Source: Coffea arabica
Taxonomy: Eukaryota > Streptophyta > Magnoliopsida > Gentianales > Rubiaceae
Assembly (NCBI RefSeq): GCF_036785885.1
Contig: NC_092320.1
Span: forward strand, 11,533,557-11,597,556
Length of the DNA stretch: 64,000 bases
Direction: 5' to 3'
Shown: piece by piece, positions 32,601 through 46,300 of the stretch
Numbering within the stretch: position 1 is the stretch's first letter
How the letters are laid out: every line of letters begins with the position of its first letter
Notes under the pieces: generated by a model
What the model was told of the DNA's origin: nothing
The model's input: only the letters and a program-made list of their open reading frames with translations
Database searches by the model: none
Program-made: the position numbers and the translations under genes

Positions 32601-35600
32601 CTTCCAGAATTCCCTCTGAAGTCTCCAGTAAAAGTTGCTTTACCTGATAAACCATCAGGTATTGACAGATCGATTTCCACTATACGGGAATTTACTGTGG
32701 CTCATGATAATTTTGACTCCAAGCAGCCATATCAATCTAGCTGCAACATTTTTTCACATAACACATCATCTAATGGTTGTCTACTACCCGAGGAAAAGTC
32801 TAGTTTGTCTGAAGGTTCTAACTCAATACAGAGTGCTCAGAACCTTGTGAATTCTGTCAGTTCTTCTCATTGTTTAAGAGATACAGTTTCAGATTGTCAC
32901 CGAGAAGAGTTCTGTGGTTATCCTGCTTCAAATGAGAGGGAGAAGGTTCAGCTGTCTCTGGAGGCGTCCTCTGTGTGCAAACCATCAGAAATCTGCATTA
33001 GGAAAGTGCAAGAGGATAGTTTGAATTCTAGCTGTTCTTGTAACTCTGAAGCAGTGGATAAAGGACATTGCTATTTACATTCTGTTGAACATTGTTTACC
33101 TTCAAATTCAAGCATTTTTGACCACCTTAATGAGGTTGCATTTCTCAAAGGGGAGTTTTCTTCTTCAGCTTCTGACAATCAGAGCATTTTGGTATCACTC
33201 ATGACACGCTGTGTTTGGAAAAGGTCTGTATGTGAACGTGCTCATCTTTTTCGTATAAAGTATTATGGAACCTTTGATAAGCCCTTGGGCCGGTTTCTAC
33301 GCGACAATTTGTTTGATCAGGTGTGCTTCCATCTCTCTTACTGCATTTATATGTTGGTTATTTACTCCACCATTGGAAATTATAATAGCTCATGTTTTCT
33401 GCTTAGAACTATCGATGTCACTCATGTCAAATGCCATCTGAAGCGCATATGCATTGCTATAGCCATCAGCAAGGCAGTCTTACAATTTCCGTGAGGAAAC
33501 TGCCGGAATTTTTCTTGCCAGGGGAGCAAGCAGGGAAAATCTGGATGTGGCACAGGTGTCTGAGATGTCCTCGAATCAATGGATTCCCACCTGCCACCAA
33601 GAGGATTGTAATGTCTGATGCTGCCTGGGGCTTATCTTTTGGAAAATTTTTGGAACTCAGCTTTTCCAACCATGCTGCTGCAAGCAGGGTTGCAAGCTGC
33701 GGTCATTCCCTCCATAGAGACTGTCTCCGCTTCTATGGGTATATACCTCAGTTTCTTTTCTTTGTGTAGGCATTTTGAAGATGCTATAGTACATTACATT
33801 TTCATTACTATCAATTGCTGGTAAATTAACAGTTAAAATGAAAATCAAATTTATTACCTAAGCAAAGTAATATCGATGATGAAAAATGTCAGAAATATTT
33901 GAAGAAATTTGACCGAGAATCTTTCATCTAATCAAGTTTCTGTTGCCATATATTGAATTTCCAATTCAAGCAAATCAGCTTAATTGCTGTTTTGGACATC
34001 CTGAATATTGTAACACTTTATCAACTGCTCTGATACTTCATATCATGTTGATTTCTTCATTGTTTTCACTTTTCATCAATTCTTTTGGCAGTTGCTTGTG
34101 GGGAATCAGCTAACAATGTTTGAAATAATCATCTGTAACAGAATCCTTTTGTAGCTGGAGTATAGCTCAGGAAAGGATAATTTGGTGCAGGAACTTAAGT
34201 TTCTTGAGACACTGATAGTTTCGCATTTCTATTATGTTAACTTTTTTGGGTCAATTTTTCCTGTGTCCTTTTTTTTTTAATATTTGTTTCACTGACTAAT
34301 TTTGTTTTGGTATTTCATCCATAACGATGATTGTATTACTTTGGTTTGTTATATAAATGTTTCCTTATCAGTCCTTGTTTTTCCAAACCTAAATCGAGTA
34401 CCTGGTTCTTAGTTCTTTTCAGTGTAGCATTGCCTCATATTCGTATAAACTTTTCTGCTGCATTTGCAGTTTTGGGAGGATGGCTGCTTGTTTCCAATAT
34501 GCACCCATCAATGTCCACTCTGTGTATCTCCCACCACCAAAGCTTGAATTCAACTATGATTTTCAGGAATGGATTCAGAAAGAAGCTGATGAGGTTCGAA
34601 TGTCTTGGAATCTGTATTATTTGGTCTGACAGCTACTACAATATACACTTACAGTGTCATCCTCATTTTGTAATTCATAGGTCTGCAGCAGAGCAGAACT
34701 TTTGTTTGCTGAGGTGGTCAAATCTCTTCATCAGATAACAGAAAATATCCGACTCAATAACAGCAATAAAGCTCCACGAGTTATGGAGCGAAAATCTGAA
34801 CTGGAAGGAGTGTTACAGAAGGAGAAAAAGGAATTTGAGGTCACTTGTTTGTATGCTTTATGCTGAGTACATAGTATTTAATGGTTTTACAAGTTCAGAG
34901 TTTTCCTGTATGTGTTGGTCCTGTCATCAGTAACCTACTGTAATCTGCATATTAAAAATTGTTGACACTAAATGCGGATTGTAAAGTTTTGTTTGCACAT
35001 TTTGGTTCCTACGGAAGAAGAGATAATTTATTGTTTCTGATCTTTTTACGTTTGATCTTGTTGCTGAGTTTTGTTAAATACAGTAGATATTTGTATTCAT
35101 ATGTGATCAGATGGTGATACATTTTGTGTTCAGAAGAAATATTTTTTTGTTTTTGGGGTAGAAGTAGAATGTTAGAAGTGCTTTTGTTATCCATATTACC
35201 AATGAAATTTTCTTTGTTTCTTGTGTTTGTTGGAGGTACTCGCACTGTATTGTCTTCTGATTGAGATTTGTTGTATTTGTCTAGGAATTGCTAGATGAAG
35301 TGCTTTATAGGAAAGTTAAAGCTGGTCAACCTGCAGTTGATATTCTTGCGGTAAATAGATTAAGGAAGCAGTTGATCATTCATTCTTACATTTGGGACCA
35401 GCGGTTAATACAAATGAATAATCTCAATGATAACAATCTCCGTGGAGGGAGCAGGTCAACGCCTAAAATGAAGGGCAAAACTGTTAGTTCTGGTTCAAAT
35501 ACATCTGAGCTGGCAGTGACTTCCAAGCCGAGTAAAGGCTTCAGTAGCTGTGATTCTTTTCTTTTGAATTTGAAGCCTGATGTAACATTTATTCAAGGTG

Positions 35601-38476
35601 GATATGGCAACTTTTACTCACCTGATGGGGATCACAATAGAAATGACATGGATGAAGGCTCATACTGTCAGAAGGATAATGAGATTAATCAGCCTTCTGG
35701 AACAAATAGCAATGATGAATTTGGCCCAGAGTCTCTTAAAACCGTCAGACGGGTCCACTCTGATGGGCAGATCCCCATTGTGGAAAATTTATCTGATACA
35801 CTTGATGCTGCATGGACAGGTGATAGCCACTCACTAGGTACAACTTCTAAGGGTAATGGTTCCTCAATTTCTGATTTTTGTCTTACAGATGCTTCAAGTC
35901 TCAATGGCACCAAGGCTAACCAAGATATTGAAATAAGTGGAACTGTACAAGGTGGGGTTGAATATCAAGATTCCTTTTGCTCTCTGTCATCTACAAAGGG
36001 GCCTGAAAACAGGGAAAACTCCAGAAGTTGGATCACCTTGCCCTTTTTGAATTTGTATAATTCATTCTTAAAGAGTTCTACGGCAAATGAAGACAAGCTT
36101 GATAAGATTAGCACTTATAATCCTGCTTATATCTCTTCATTTCGCGATCTGCTGCATCAAGGTGGTGCCAGGGTTCTGCTACCCGTAGGCATTAACGACA
36201 CTGTTTTACCTGTTTATGATGATGAGCCTACTAGCATTATAGCATATGTTCTTGTCTCACCAGATTACCATAATCAAATGTTGACTGAACCCACAAAGGA
36301 TGGGCTGGATTCTCCTTCTTCATTCCCATTCTTGGAGTCAGCAAATTTACTTTTGCTTCCTTCACTTGATGAGGCAGCTTCAGGATCCCTTAGAAGTCTT
36401 GGGTCAACTGATGAAAGTGTTTTGTCAGTGTCTGGATCTCGAGGCTCGTCAACTTTGGATCCAGTTGTTTATACTAATGCATTGCATGCCAGAGTATCTT
36501 TCTCAGATGATGGCCCTCTCGGGAAGGTTAAGTACTCAGTTACTTGTTACTATGCCAAGCAATTTGAAGCTTTAAGGCGAAGTTGCTGCCCCTCTGAATT
36601 AGATTTCATACGATCTCTCAGTCGTTGTAGGAAGTGGGGTGCACAAGGTGGCAAAAGTAATGTCTTTTTTGCAAAGACTTTGGATGACCGTTTTATTATT
36701 AAGCAGGTTACAAAAACAGAACTGGAATCATTTATTACTTTCGGACGAGCTTATTTCAAGTACTTGTCCGAATCTCTTAGTACTGGAAGCCCAACTTGCC
36801 TGGCAAAGATCTTGGGTATCTATCAGGTATTGTCATTATAATCAATCTTCAATGATCCATCCTTTGCACTATTTTTGGCAGTAAGCTTAAGCTAGCTAGT
36901 AATATATGCTTCTCATTTTTGGCAACACGACTTTGTAAGAAAACATAGAAGCATCTAAAGTTTTAGGTGTCCTTCTGTTTTGAAAAGATTTATACATCAA
37001 ATCCCGCTAGATACTTGCAGTTATCTTCTTTAGGGTGACATATTTGCTGCATCCTATGTCAAATTCTTTTGTCCTATTATATCAAATTAAGTTACTTTTT
37101 TACTATATGAAAGCAGCGAGTTATATTTTACTACTACTGTCTTCTAGATGTATTTCAGATCATCCATATGGCATTCTTGTTCAACAAACCTCAGAATACT
37201 GCCTTGCTTAATATTTTTTTCTATTGGTTGTTTTGAAGGTCACCTCAAAGCATCTGAAAGGGGGAAAGGAATCAAAGATGGATGTTTTGGTAATGGAGAA
37301 TCTTCTCTTTGGGCGTAATATTGTGAGACTATACGACCTGAAAGGTTCTTCTCGATCACGATATAATCCAGATTCAAGTGGAAGCAATAAGGTTCTTCTT
37401 GATCAAAACCTGATAGAAGCAATGCCAACTTCTCCAATATTTGTAGGACCCAAAGCAAAGAGGTTGCTGGAGAGAGCCGTATGGAACGATACTGCATTTC
37501 TTGCTGTAAGTTGTTAGTTCCCTATCATAATCTGTGTGTGGAACATGAATGGCCTTCTGTTTGATGGCAGCTGACTGCCATTTAGTGTTCTTCTTGAATA
37601 ATTCTCTGTTTTTTTTTTTTGGGTAAATGACCTCCTCCTTCAAGACCTCTCACTTACAATCCCTCCACCTTACCACCCAACCTCTTGTTTATTATGATAT
37701 TGGAAGTGAAAAACCAGCATAGCTGATTTTTTTCCGTTTATAAACTGAAATGTTACAAAATCAAAGAGGCTTCGGCTAACATCTCTTATATGTTCTGTTG
37801 TCTGTTGCCCTCTCTTTCAACACTGCTTTTCGATGTGCTTTTCATACGAGGAATCCTCTCTTAAAACTATGAATCTAGCAAGGAAAGACCTGTATCATTT
37901 GATCAAAAATTAGCGTTTGATATGTTAATGTACTTGTGGACATACATTTCAGAAGTTGTATACATATAGGTATGTGATTTCAATGATGGTTAAGATTCCT
38001 TTTGATATTATTAGAGTAAATGTAATCTGCATTGTGTTTTCCCAAGTCTTTAGACTGTAAGTTCTCTAGGAAATGAAACTTACTGCCAAAATGTCAGTTC
38101 TGCTTCACCAGTAAAAGCTTCTCATTGTTTTTGATGTTTGGTTCTGCAGTCAATAGATGTAATGGACTATTCACTGCTGGTTGGCATGGACGAGGAGAAG
38201 CATGAGTTGGTAGTTGGGATTATTGATTTTATGAGGCAGTATACGTGGGACAAGCACCTTGAGACCTGGGTAAAGGCAGCTGGCATCCTTGGAGGGCCCA
38301 AGAATGCAACTCCAACTGTAATATCTCCAGGTGAATACAAGAAAAGATTCAGGAAAGCCATGTCTGCTTATTTTCTAATGGTACCAGATCAGTGGTCTTT
38401 GTCAACAATTACTGCCAGTAGATCCGAATCTGAACTATGTGAAGAAAGTTTGCAAGGTGGTGTGCTTCTGAGTTGA
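26636..38476 (+). CDS. FAB1: FYVE-type phosphatidylinositol-3-phosphate 5-kinase, FAB1A/B-like
   Basis: Predicted endosomal/vacuolar lipid kinase (PIKfyve/Fab1 family) converting PI3P to PI(3,5)P2. Eleven exons join in frame to 1818 aa: 26636-27249, 27721-28470, 31010-31163, 31288-31632, 32478-33320, 33407-33738, 34470-34593, 34681-34839, 35285-36826, 37239-37505 and 38150-38476. A FYVE finger starts at W34 (WMPD, RRHHCRLCG, IRVCNYC), which marks the A/B subtype. A CCT/TCP-1-like domain spans about 455-690. The Cys-rich CHK region begins at residue 903 (YRCHSC, CLRC, CGHSLHRDC). The kinase domain fills the last 310 residues, with DRFIIKQ, LYDLKGSSRSRY, MDYSLLVGMD and GIIDFMRQYTWDK. Length suits plant FAB1A/B. 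Intron 2 holds a 1.1 kb transposon. It converges with COG3. Confidence 0.95.
28846..29945. mobile_element. Mutator-like non-autonomous element in FAB1 intron 2
   Basis: The ends are long imperfect inverted repeats. The left begins near GAATGACACAAAAAGCCACT and the right is the complement of AAATGGCACAAAAGGTTATT. Both run on through paired AAACTATT and AGTTGCA blocks. The flanks TTTTCAGAT (28837-28845) and CTTTCAGAT (29946-29954) match at 8 of 9 positions, a MULE-type target duplication. The interior has a pyrimidine-rich block (about 29107-29290) and a purine-rich block (about 29455-29650) that face each other. No transposase is present. Confidence 0.78.
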
Positions 38477-39588
38477 TTTCATTGTGTAGGATTCCAAGGT
38501 GCAAGGTAGATGTAGGATTTTCCTTATTTCCTGTATATTCTCTTCCTTCATTTATTCCCCCAACCTTCTACCCAAGTTAGTTGATAGCATCGCCATGAAA
38601 TTGGTATATTCTTTATTTTTTATACAAAACAGTGATAAAAGGATATTTTCTAACTTGGGGGACTTTCTCAGAAGTTTTTCCTGAGATCATCTTCCTCAAG
38701 TATCATGAAAGTCATTATGTACAGTTGTCTGTTAATAAAATTTGTTCTTTCTTTTCAAAGTTGTTCTATTCGCTGTCAATTGCTTTTCTACCTTCCCACT
38801 AACAGAGCCCCCCCCACAACCCCCGGGCCAACCACACCCACAAAACCCCCATCACTGTGTATGAATATGACATTTTGTCCTTCACAATCTTACTTTCTTG
38901 ACAAGAATTTTTAACTATTTTTGTATGAAAAATCGAAGTTGTATTGCCGTACAGTCAGGCTTCAGGTCGCAACTTTGTCAAAAACCTCCTTTCCTGTTAA
39001 ATGCAACAAGCAAGCAAAAATTGGATAGGAGGCTAAAATAGAGGAAATCATTACTTGTAGGATTGCTAATAAGCCACTCGGCTCACCTTCATGCAGAATG
39101 GGAAGAGATTTCCACAACTTACAGAAATGAGAAACATATTGATCAAACTACTGGATACCATTGTCTGTATTTGTTTTTTAGTGAGTTAATTTCCTACGAA
39201 GTTACAGAGGAAAAGGATACTTGATAATCATTAGTAACCATCGGAGAGTTAGGCATATAGCCAAAATGAAAGGCTTGACCCACCAATCCTCTCAATGTTT
39301 TCATTGTTTACAAGTGCACTTTATTGTCTCAGCGATGACAATGAATGGGTTGGAGAAAGGAGGAGGATAATAGAGTGGAGCAAAGGATTGGTCGACCAGG
39401 AATTTTTTTTTCCTGTTTTTTTGGTGCTGAAGTTTAAATAGAAACTTCGGTTCTTTTTTCTTTTTAAAATTTTTAAATTAAAGTTGATTTTCACAGTCAT
39501 TTTTTTCTGTAATATTTCCATGTTTTAACATTGGTGGATTTCAAAGAAATTGACTTTTGTTTTTATTCTTTTTAACGTAGAACAAACG
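38477..39588. other. FAB1 3' flank in the convergent FAB1-COG3 spacer
   Basis: No gene was recognised. A C-rich low-complexity patch (GCCCCCCCCACAACCCCCGG) lies near 38806. The rest is AT-rich and probably includes the FAB1 3' untranslated region. Confidence 0.45.
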
Positions 39589-39990
39589 AATGCACCTCCA
39601 CCGAGAAAATCTTAGCCCAGTGGCCAAAATTGAGCCCTAGGACTTGAAAGGTGATTTCAATTATCTGTTTCTTAAATCCCATCCTTGTTTGTTGGGAAAA
39701 AGAGAAAAAAACTAAATAATGCACCTCCACCCTCCATTAAAACAGTAAGAAAATATTTGTACCAAGTCCAATTCATTGCCAGAATCATAAGTACATCAAT
39801 GCAGAAAGTGAATCTGTTCCTTTTTGTCGTTTTAAAATTTCTAAACAAAAGCTGATTTCCACACAGCTCTTTGTTCATTCCATACTTCAAAGTTTAAACG
39901 TTAGTGAATAAACAAGAAATTGGCCTCTTCTTTTCTCCCCCCTTCTGCTTCTTTGTAATGTATAACAAACAAACTAATGTGCCTCCATTG
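39450..39990. repeat. Diverged tandem duplication split by a SINE-like insertion
   Basis: The segment at about 39450-39602 is similar to about 39816-39990. Shared order includes TTAAAATTT, GTTGATTTTCACA / GCTGATTTCCACA, AAGAAATTG and AACAAAC...AATG(C/T)(A/G)CCTCCA. The first copy ends at the insertion site of the element at 39603-39717. Confidence 0.55.
39603..39717 (+). mobile_element. Short SINE-like retroposon with a perfect 14-bp target duplication
   Basis: A 115-bp insertion is flanked by identical direct repeats AATGCACCTCCACC at 39589-39602 and 39718-39731. It contains an A-box-like CTTAGCCCAGTGGCC near 39612 and a degraded B-box-like GGTGATTTCAATT. It ends in an A-rich tail (GAAAAAGAGAAAAAAACTAAAT). 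Retroposons typically give target duplications of this length with an A-rich 3' end. Confidence 0.65.
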
Positions 39991-40343
39991 AAACAAAAAG
40001 AAAAAAAAAGTGCACTATGCTTAGTTCACAGGTAAAGTCAGAAGTATATAAAAACAGCAAGTCAAAAACACCTCTCTATATTTCAAATACTTCTTTGCGA
40101 CCCCTTTTCCTATTGCAGTAATATTTACGGAAGGTTTTAAGCCATTGGAGAAGACCTCCACTACAAAACTACAGACCAGAACCCTGAAAGTCATATTATA
40201 CAAGTAAAAGATCATCTTAAGGAATAAAGGTATGAAAAAAAGGATAATCACTAGCCTGGTATGAATTGAAATTAAGTTCCATTTATGATAAATATATAAT
40301 TGCCGAACAAAAACTGGAGACATCCACAGGATTCAGGAGCGTG

Positions 40344-43300
40344 CTACAGGAGGTTGTCAAGTTGTCTTTGCAGTTCCGGTATGGAAACCATATTAATAAT
40401 GTTCTCTATATCTTCACTTGAGTATTCTGATTTCAGGAGCGATTGAACTTGAACATGTGCTTCGACAATATTTGTCCTGCATGAATAATAATAATTATAA
40501 TTATTAAAATTAGGACATACAAGAAAAAGTAGGAAAAGCAAACAGATATCATCAAGTGCAAAGGGATAACGATCCAATTCCATAACTCCTACTGCCACCC
40601 TAAACGCCCAATACTCCTTTCTCCCAACCAAAAATGGAAAGAAAAAAAAAACAAGGATAAAGAATCCTTAAATACTGAATGGGCCAAAAGGTAAACAGAT
40701 CCAAGAAGATAATTGCATTCTACTCGATAACCCAAGTTTTTGTTGTTTACGAACAAATCAGCAAGATATTAGACATGGGTGCAAAGAAATATCTTACTTT
40801 ATTGGTCTGAAAAGTATTGCACGTGTTGATGGATTCTGCAGGTACAGTTTCATCTTTGACATTATTTTTGGCAACTCTTTCTCAACTGCAGCATTAACCT
40901 GCCTCAAATTGCATCACATGATCAGGATGAATGCTAACATGCAATGGCAGAAGTATCTCTAGGTATGCATGCACAACAGAGACACCACAATGAGAGAAAA
41001 GCATACACAGATAACAACGGCATGCCTGCAGTCGAAGAAAAAATGAAAGAAAAAAACTAGGAATGAGGCTTCATTCTACAACAGTATGCTAAGAAGCTTA
41101 ACCTGTTTATAGGTTAAGACCAATCAACGTGACCATCTAATCACCAGATATTCTCAGACAAGAATCACTTCCAAACACTAGCAGCTATCATCTAACCATG
41201 TTCCGCTAAACCAAAGTGATCTGTTCACTGCAATTTACCTTCTCAATAAGCTCCGCAACCTTTTCAGGAGTGGCAAAAGCATGATCCTTGAGCGGTTTTG
41301 CAATAGACGACTCTATCTTTTGGATTTGTGCCCCAGATGACAATGCAACTTTAACAGCTGTCACCTTCACAGACAAATTTGAGACTTAAATTAGTGAATC
41401 TTCTTTGACAAATGCAAAAATTGAAAATTTACATAATAAGTCAGCAAATTTACATAATACGACTCCGAATTTCAGCCCTGGAAGCCAACGCAACTTCAAC
41501 AAATATTACCTTCACAGACAAATTTAAGTAGCCAGTACCCTTTGGAAAATTTCCAAACATGAAAATTTAATAGATGAATTTGCAAATTTGAGCTTCAGTT
41601 TCAGTTCAGTATTATAATTTACTGCCCATCAAGGTTTCCCTCAATGACTTTTCCATTTCTTCAGCACACAACTCCCTTATCTATTGTACGATGTAGACCA
41701 TACTTGTTACAAACTTCTAATGATTTCACTAGATCGTTGGTCTAATGTTAGAGTAGATCCCCCTTTCTGTGGATTTAAGTCATGTACAAAACGCCAGTTT
41801 GTAGTACAGAACACCTTTCAGCACAATGAGACAATTTGACAGTAATCTCTCTCCAAAAGCACAAGAAGAATTCAATTTCTGATAAAATTCTGTGATTTAT
41901 TCTCTAGAATGGAATGCAAGTACTCAAAGATGAACAAACCTTTGTAACAAAAGAAAGCATGGGATCCACAACAAGCTTGGTCACTGACATAATGAACTCC
42001 TCGCATGTGACTTTGAGGCTTTTCTCCAATTCCTACACTCAGATGACATATCCATGATTAACTACGCTGCCCTGAGGACTGTAATGCACGTGTTTGGCAA
42101 ATTTATTTCTGCTTAACGGTAAAAAATAAACAGAAGAAAACCTTTCCAACTTACAAAGTTTTAACTTCAAAAGAGAAACAAGGAAAAAAAAAATGTTGGC
42201 TTCATTAGCTCTATCATCTGGGTCAATCAGACTTGTTGGTTCAGTGTCATGTATCACTGTGATGCGGGTGACCAAAAAAAAAAAGACTTCTGAATCAAGG
42301 ATTTTTAATACTTGAAACCTACAATTTTGCAAATAATGCAATACTGCAGGCTAAATCCTTGGAGATAAAATATAGTTGGGAATGGTAAACATGCAGTGTT
42401 GTCCACTACTATGACTTATTATATCCCCGTGCACTTGGTGTTTAATTCAATAAGATAAGAGTGCATCACCAGACCTACTGGTAGTATGGGGCTTCAAAAC
42501 AAACAATGAGTGGTATAGAGCACTACATATCTGATGAATCAGAATTTTTGTAAGGCAGAACCATCTAAGATATAGGAACACAAAGCTACCAATTAATTTG
42601 CCTCCATACAGGCTAGATAAAGGAGCATCCTTTTGTAGCGGCATGCTCCTCAGGTTTACGGATTTCGAAGGGGGCCTTAGGCCTTACTTAGTTGACTGAC
42701 AATGACAAAGGCTTGCGATACAGAGAAAGAATACCATGTTTTCCCAATTATTTAATAATAAAACAAGTATACAGGTTTTTAACTCCTAAAAAAGAACTTG
42801 TCACTCTGGTGGACCATGGAATCATATTAAAATGCAAGTGGATTTTCAGGAAGCACTGTTGAATTTCTTACCAAACGTGCCTACATTCTTAACAGTGAAG
42901 TTACAACTCTGATAGGCTGAAGGTTAAATGTGTCAAAAAGAATCACAACTTCTAGGTTCTACAATTAACCATCTAGCAAGTTGCACTAATGCTGCATTAT
43001 GGAACATTTATTGCAAAACAAGTTGAAGCATGAGCAATAGTAATACACAAAAGTCATTTGAGGTGAGAAAACATAAAAATGTAAGCAATGCAAGTACCTT
43101 CTTGGCATCAATTTGACTTTCCAATATCCGTGGAGATAGTGTCCTAGCCAAGGAAGTCGATCTTGACCAATCAAACAGAGAAGCCTGACCCCTGAGAATC
43201 CGTCTCAAATGCTCCTGGAAATGATGCATAAATGCTGATCAAATTTTTCACTGAAAGAAAAGAAAAGAAAAAATAACAATTTTCCCTTTATAAAAGGACT

Positions 43301-46300
43301 CTAGGAGTCTATCACATTATCCCAGTCAACATTGGCGATCAAATTGTGAAATCATCACAACTTCTTCTACCAAAAATCTTTGTCAAGAGCATAGTTGCAA
43401 GTTTTAAGATCAGGCCGAAAAACCATGTCATTTCCAAGATTTCATCATATTCAGAGCTGAGTAGTTGTCAATTTGGCTTTTTTCAGAGCTACCTGACTTG
43501 AAGTGCAACTTTGCATATGATCTACCAATAGACCAAAATCACACTTAAATGCCAGTTGTTTTAACTAATTTGTTTGGAAATGCCAACTTATTTAGTACCT
43601 CTCAAACAATGAACCTTTAAGTGATTGTCTTCTCTACATTAATACCACAAACTGCAGACATCATCTCAATCTGGTTCATTTGTAAACAACACCAAATAAT
43701 TTACAACCTCAGGAAACTATCATCTTCAGTCATGAAGTATTGTTTGGCTCCAGTAGAATATCAAAATAAAAAAATTATCAATAAACACAATGCCCATATT
43801 GCTTATCAGTTCTATAACAGGCAAGCAAACTACACAGTTTCCTGATGTAAACAAAAATTTCAGTTGAACCAATTTTCCCCATCACTTGTTACCCACAGAA
43901 ACAGCACCTTATGCCACAACCCATCAAGTCCCTATTTTCTCACTAAGACAACTGAAACTGAACATGCCATTCCTCAGCTGCTGGAGAAGGCACATCCAAA
44001 AAGCCAGTTGCATGAAATGAAACAATAATGATCTTCACTAGAATAGAAGAAGAAGAGCTAGCCAAAACCATGTGACAACAATGTGATCTAGCTATAGAGG
44101 CAACTATATTACTAGTCAAAATGGACACAATATGAAGAAACAATAGCAATTCAATGTAATAGTTACTAACCAGCAAATGTGAGAAATCAAGTTCCTTGTG
44201 CGTTACTGAAAATTCTATATCAAAGGGTGCAATCTGCAACGAAGCATCAGTATTAGGAAAATTATCTCTGCGGAGAAAATAAATGCCAGAAACTAAAGTA
44301 AAAAGAACGACCTGCTCCCTTAAGATAAGAAGATGCTTTATCAGGAAAAGCTGTCCATCCATCGAGGATGACCTTTTAGCAATCAGTTTACTAGCTTTCT
44401 GCATCAGGAAACAAGCTTGTGGTCAGAATATGAATCTCCAGTATGTCAATGTATCACTTGGATTTTAGCGTCATGTGTTAGAAGTACTAAGTATATTCAG
44501 GTCAAATAATGTGCTTGTCTTTTAATATATGATGATGGATTTGATGGACTTGGAATGACTCAATACCATATAGGAATAAAACAAGTGAAAGAAGTGAAAG
44601 GAGAGAGAAGGTGATAAACCAGAGAACAAAGGCAATGCTACATAACTCGTCTTATTAGGATCGCTAAATTGGACATATTATGAGAAATATAAATTAACTA
44701 ACGTAAATACCATTGGGTGCATTTGGATTTAAGATTATCTGGAAACTGTTGTATTATTGAATGCAGCATTCTTTTTGATGCCTATGTATGTGAAATAAAA
44801 AAGGTGGTTGGAAATGTATGGAGGCACGGTCAAAGAATATCTTCCAAATAATCTCGCTTTCTGACTAGTCTAACATTAGTCATATGCTCAAGAACTTTAA
44901 AACGAAGAATCCACCAAAAATGTTCAAGTATTACTGACTAACTTGGATAGATACAGAGCAAAATTCCACTGCTTCCTGCAAGAGTTAAAAAGGAGAGGAA
45001 AATGAGTATATCATCAAGGATTAAAAAAGAGGTCAAGCAAGCAAAGTACTTGTTTACCTGAGCTAAGCCAGTGAAAACTGCTGGTTCTAAAGAATGATAA
45101 AGCTTTGACAGACATGATATAGTTTTCTCCAACGGAGGGTACCAAATTCTAGAAGCATCGGAATTTTGATCACTCTGCAGGTGGGTGTCATGAGGAGAAA
45201 AGGAATTCAAAATTGTTGAACTTATCTATTATTATAAAAAGAATACAATCATGAAGAAATTTTGTTAGCAAGCTAAAACTTAAGGAAATAATCTTTTGCT
45301 TTCATTACCAAAAAAAGACCTTTTGCTTTTGTCATTAGGCCTCAAGAAATCTAAATGCAATCAATTATAAACGTTCCAAAATCTCAATAAGAAATGCTTA
45401 GCATATCCAACTAAGATGGTCCATATCCACTTAGGAGTCATTAGGATCAGAATGACCAGAAATCCAGAAGTATAAGATAATTTACATCATTACAATTTAG
45501 GAAATGGATAAATTATTGAGAACTCGGCCAACCAAAAGACAGAAAAAATAAATTTTACAGACAAGTCATGTCATAAGTACTAGGTACCACTATCATTTCA
45601 ATCCAAAAAAACCAATTAGAAAACATATCTGGGACAAACAAGATAGAAAGTAAATAAGATGATTATCTTTTATTCTTTTGTGGCCATTACGGGGTAAGAA
45701 GGGTTATTTAAATGGTCCACTGTCCAAGATGCAATCCAGCTAACTCATTATGCTTAAAAATCAAAAAAGCACACAAGATTCATGATATCAAAGTTGAAAT
45801 TCATAATTGATCATGTTTTATCAGAGAAGGAAATCATCGTTCATAGACATTCCAAAAGAAGCATAAACTAAAAGACAAGGATTTCACAACCATAAAGAAT
45901 TTAATGGGAAGAAGCTATCGATAACTTAATAGGAGGCAAGTAGGGTCATCCACCCATTTCTCTGGTCTAGAGGGGAGAATAGGCAAGTTCTGAAATAATG
46001 CAGAACACAAAAAGCAGCCAGAAAAGAAAAAATCTTTGCAAAGCAATACATAATGCAATGAACAAGAAAAACAGGAAGTCATCAAGCGAGGATACAAGGA
46101 CAAACTGAAAAAGTGCTATAGAGTTTCATTTGAAGCTCCAGTGACTTATCAAAGTCGATCTTACTTGTTCCAGGAGGAAAGAAAGTCATACAAAAATGAA
46201 AAGAGAAAACAAAAACCAAAGCCATTCCAATATAGAAAACTTTAACCAAAAGAAGACACTTACGGACACAGTTTCTGTATCCACTTGTGCCAACTGCTCC

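Noticed and set aside
43943-44404. Minus-strand 153-residue frame treated as one exon
   Set aside because: It runs through COG3 exons 19 and 20 and their introns in frame by chance. Known COG3 sequence continuity supports the two separate exons.
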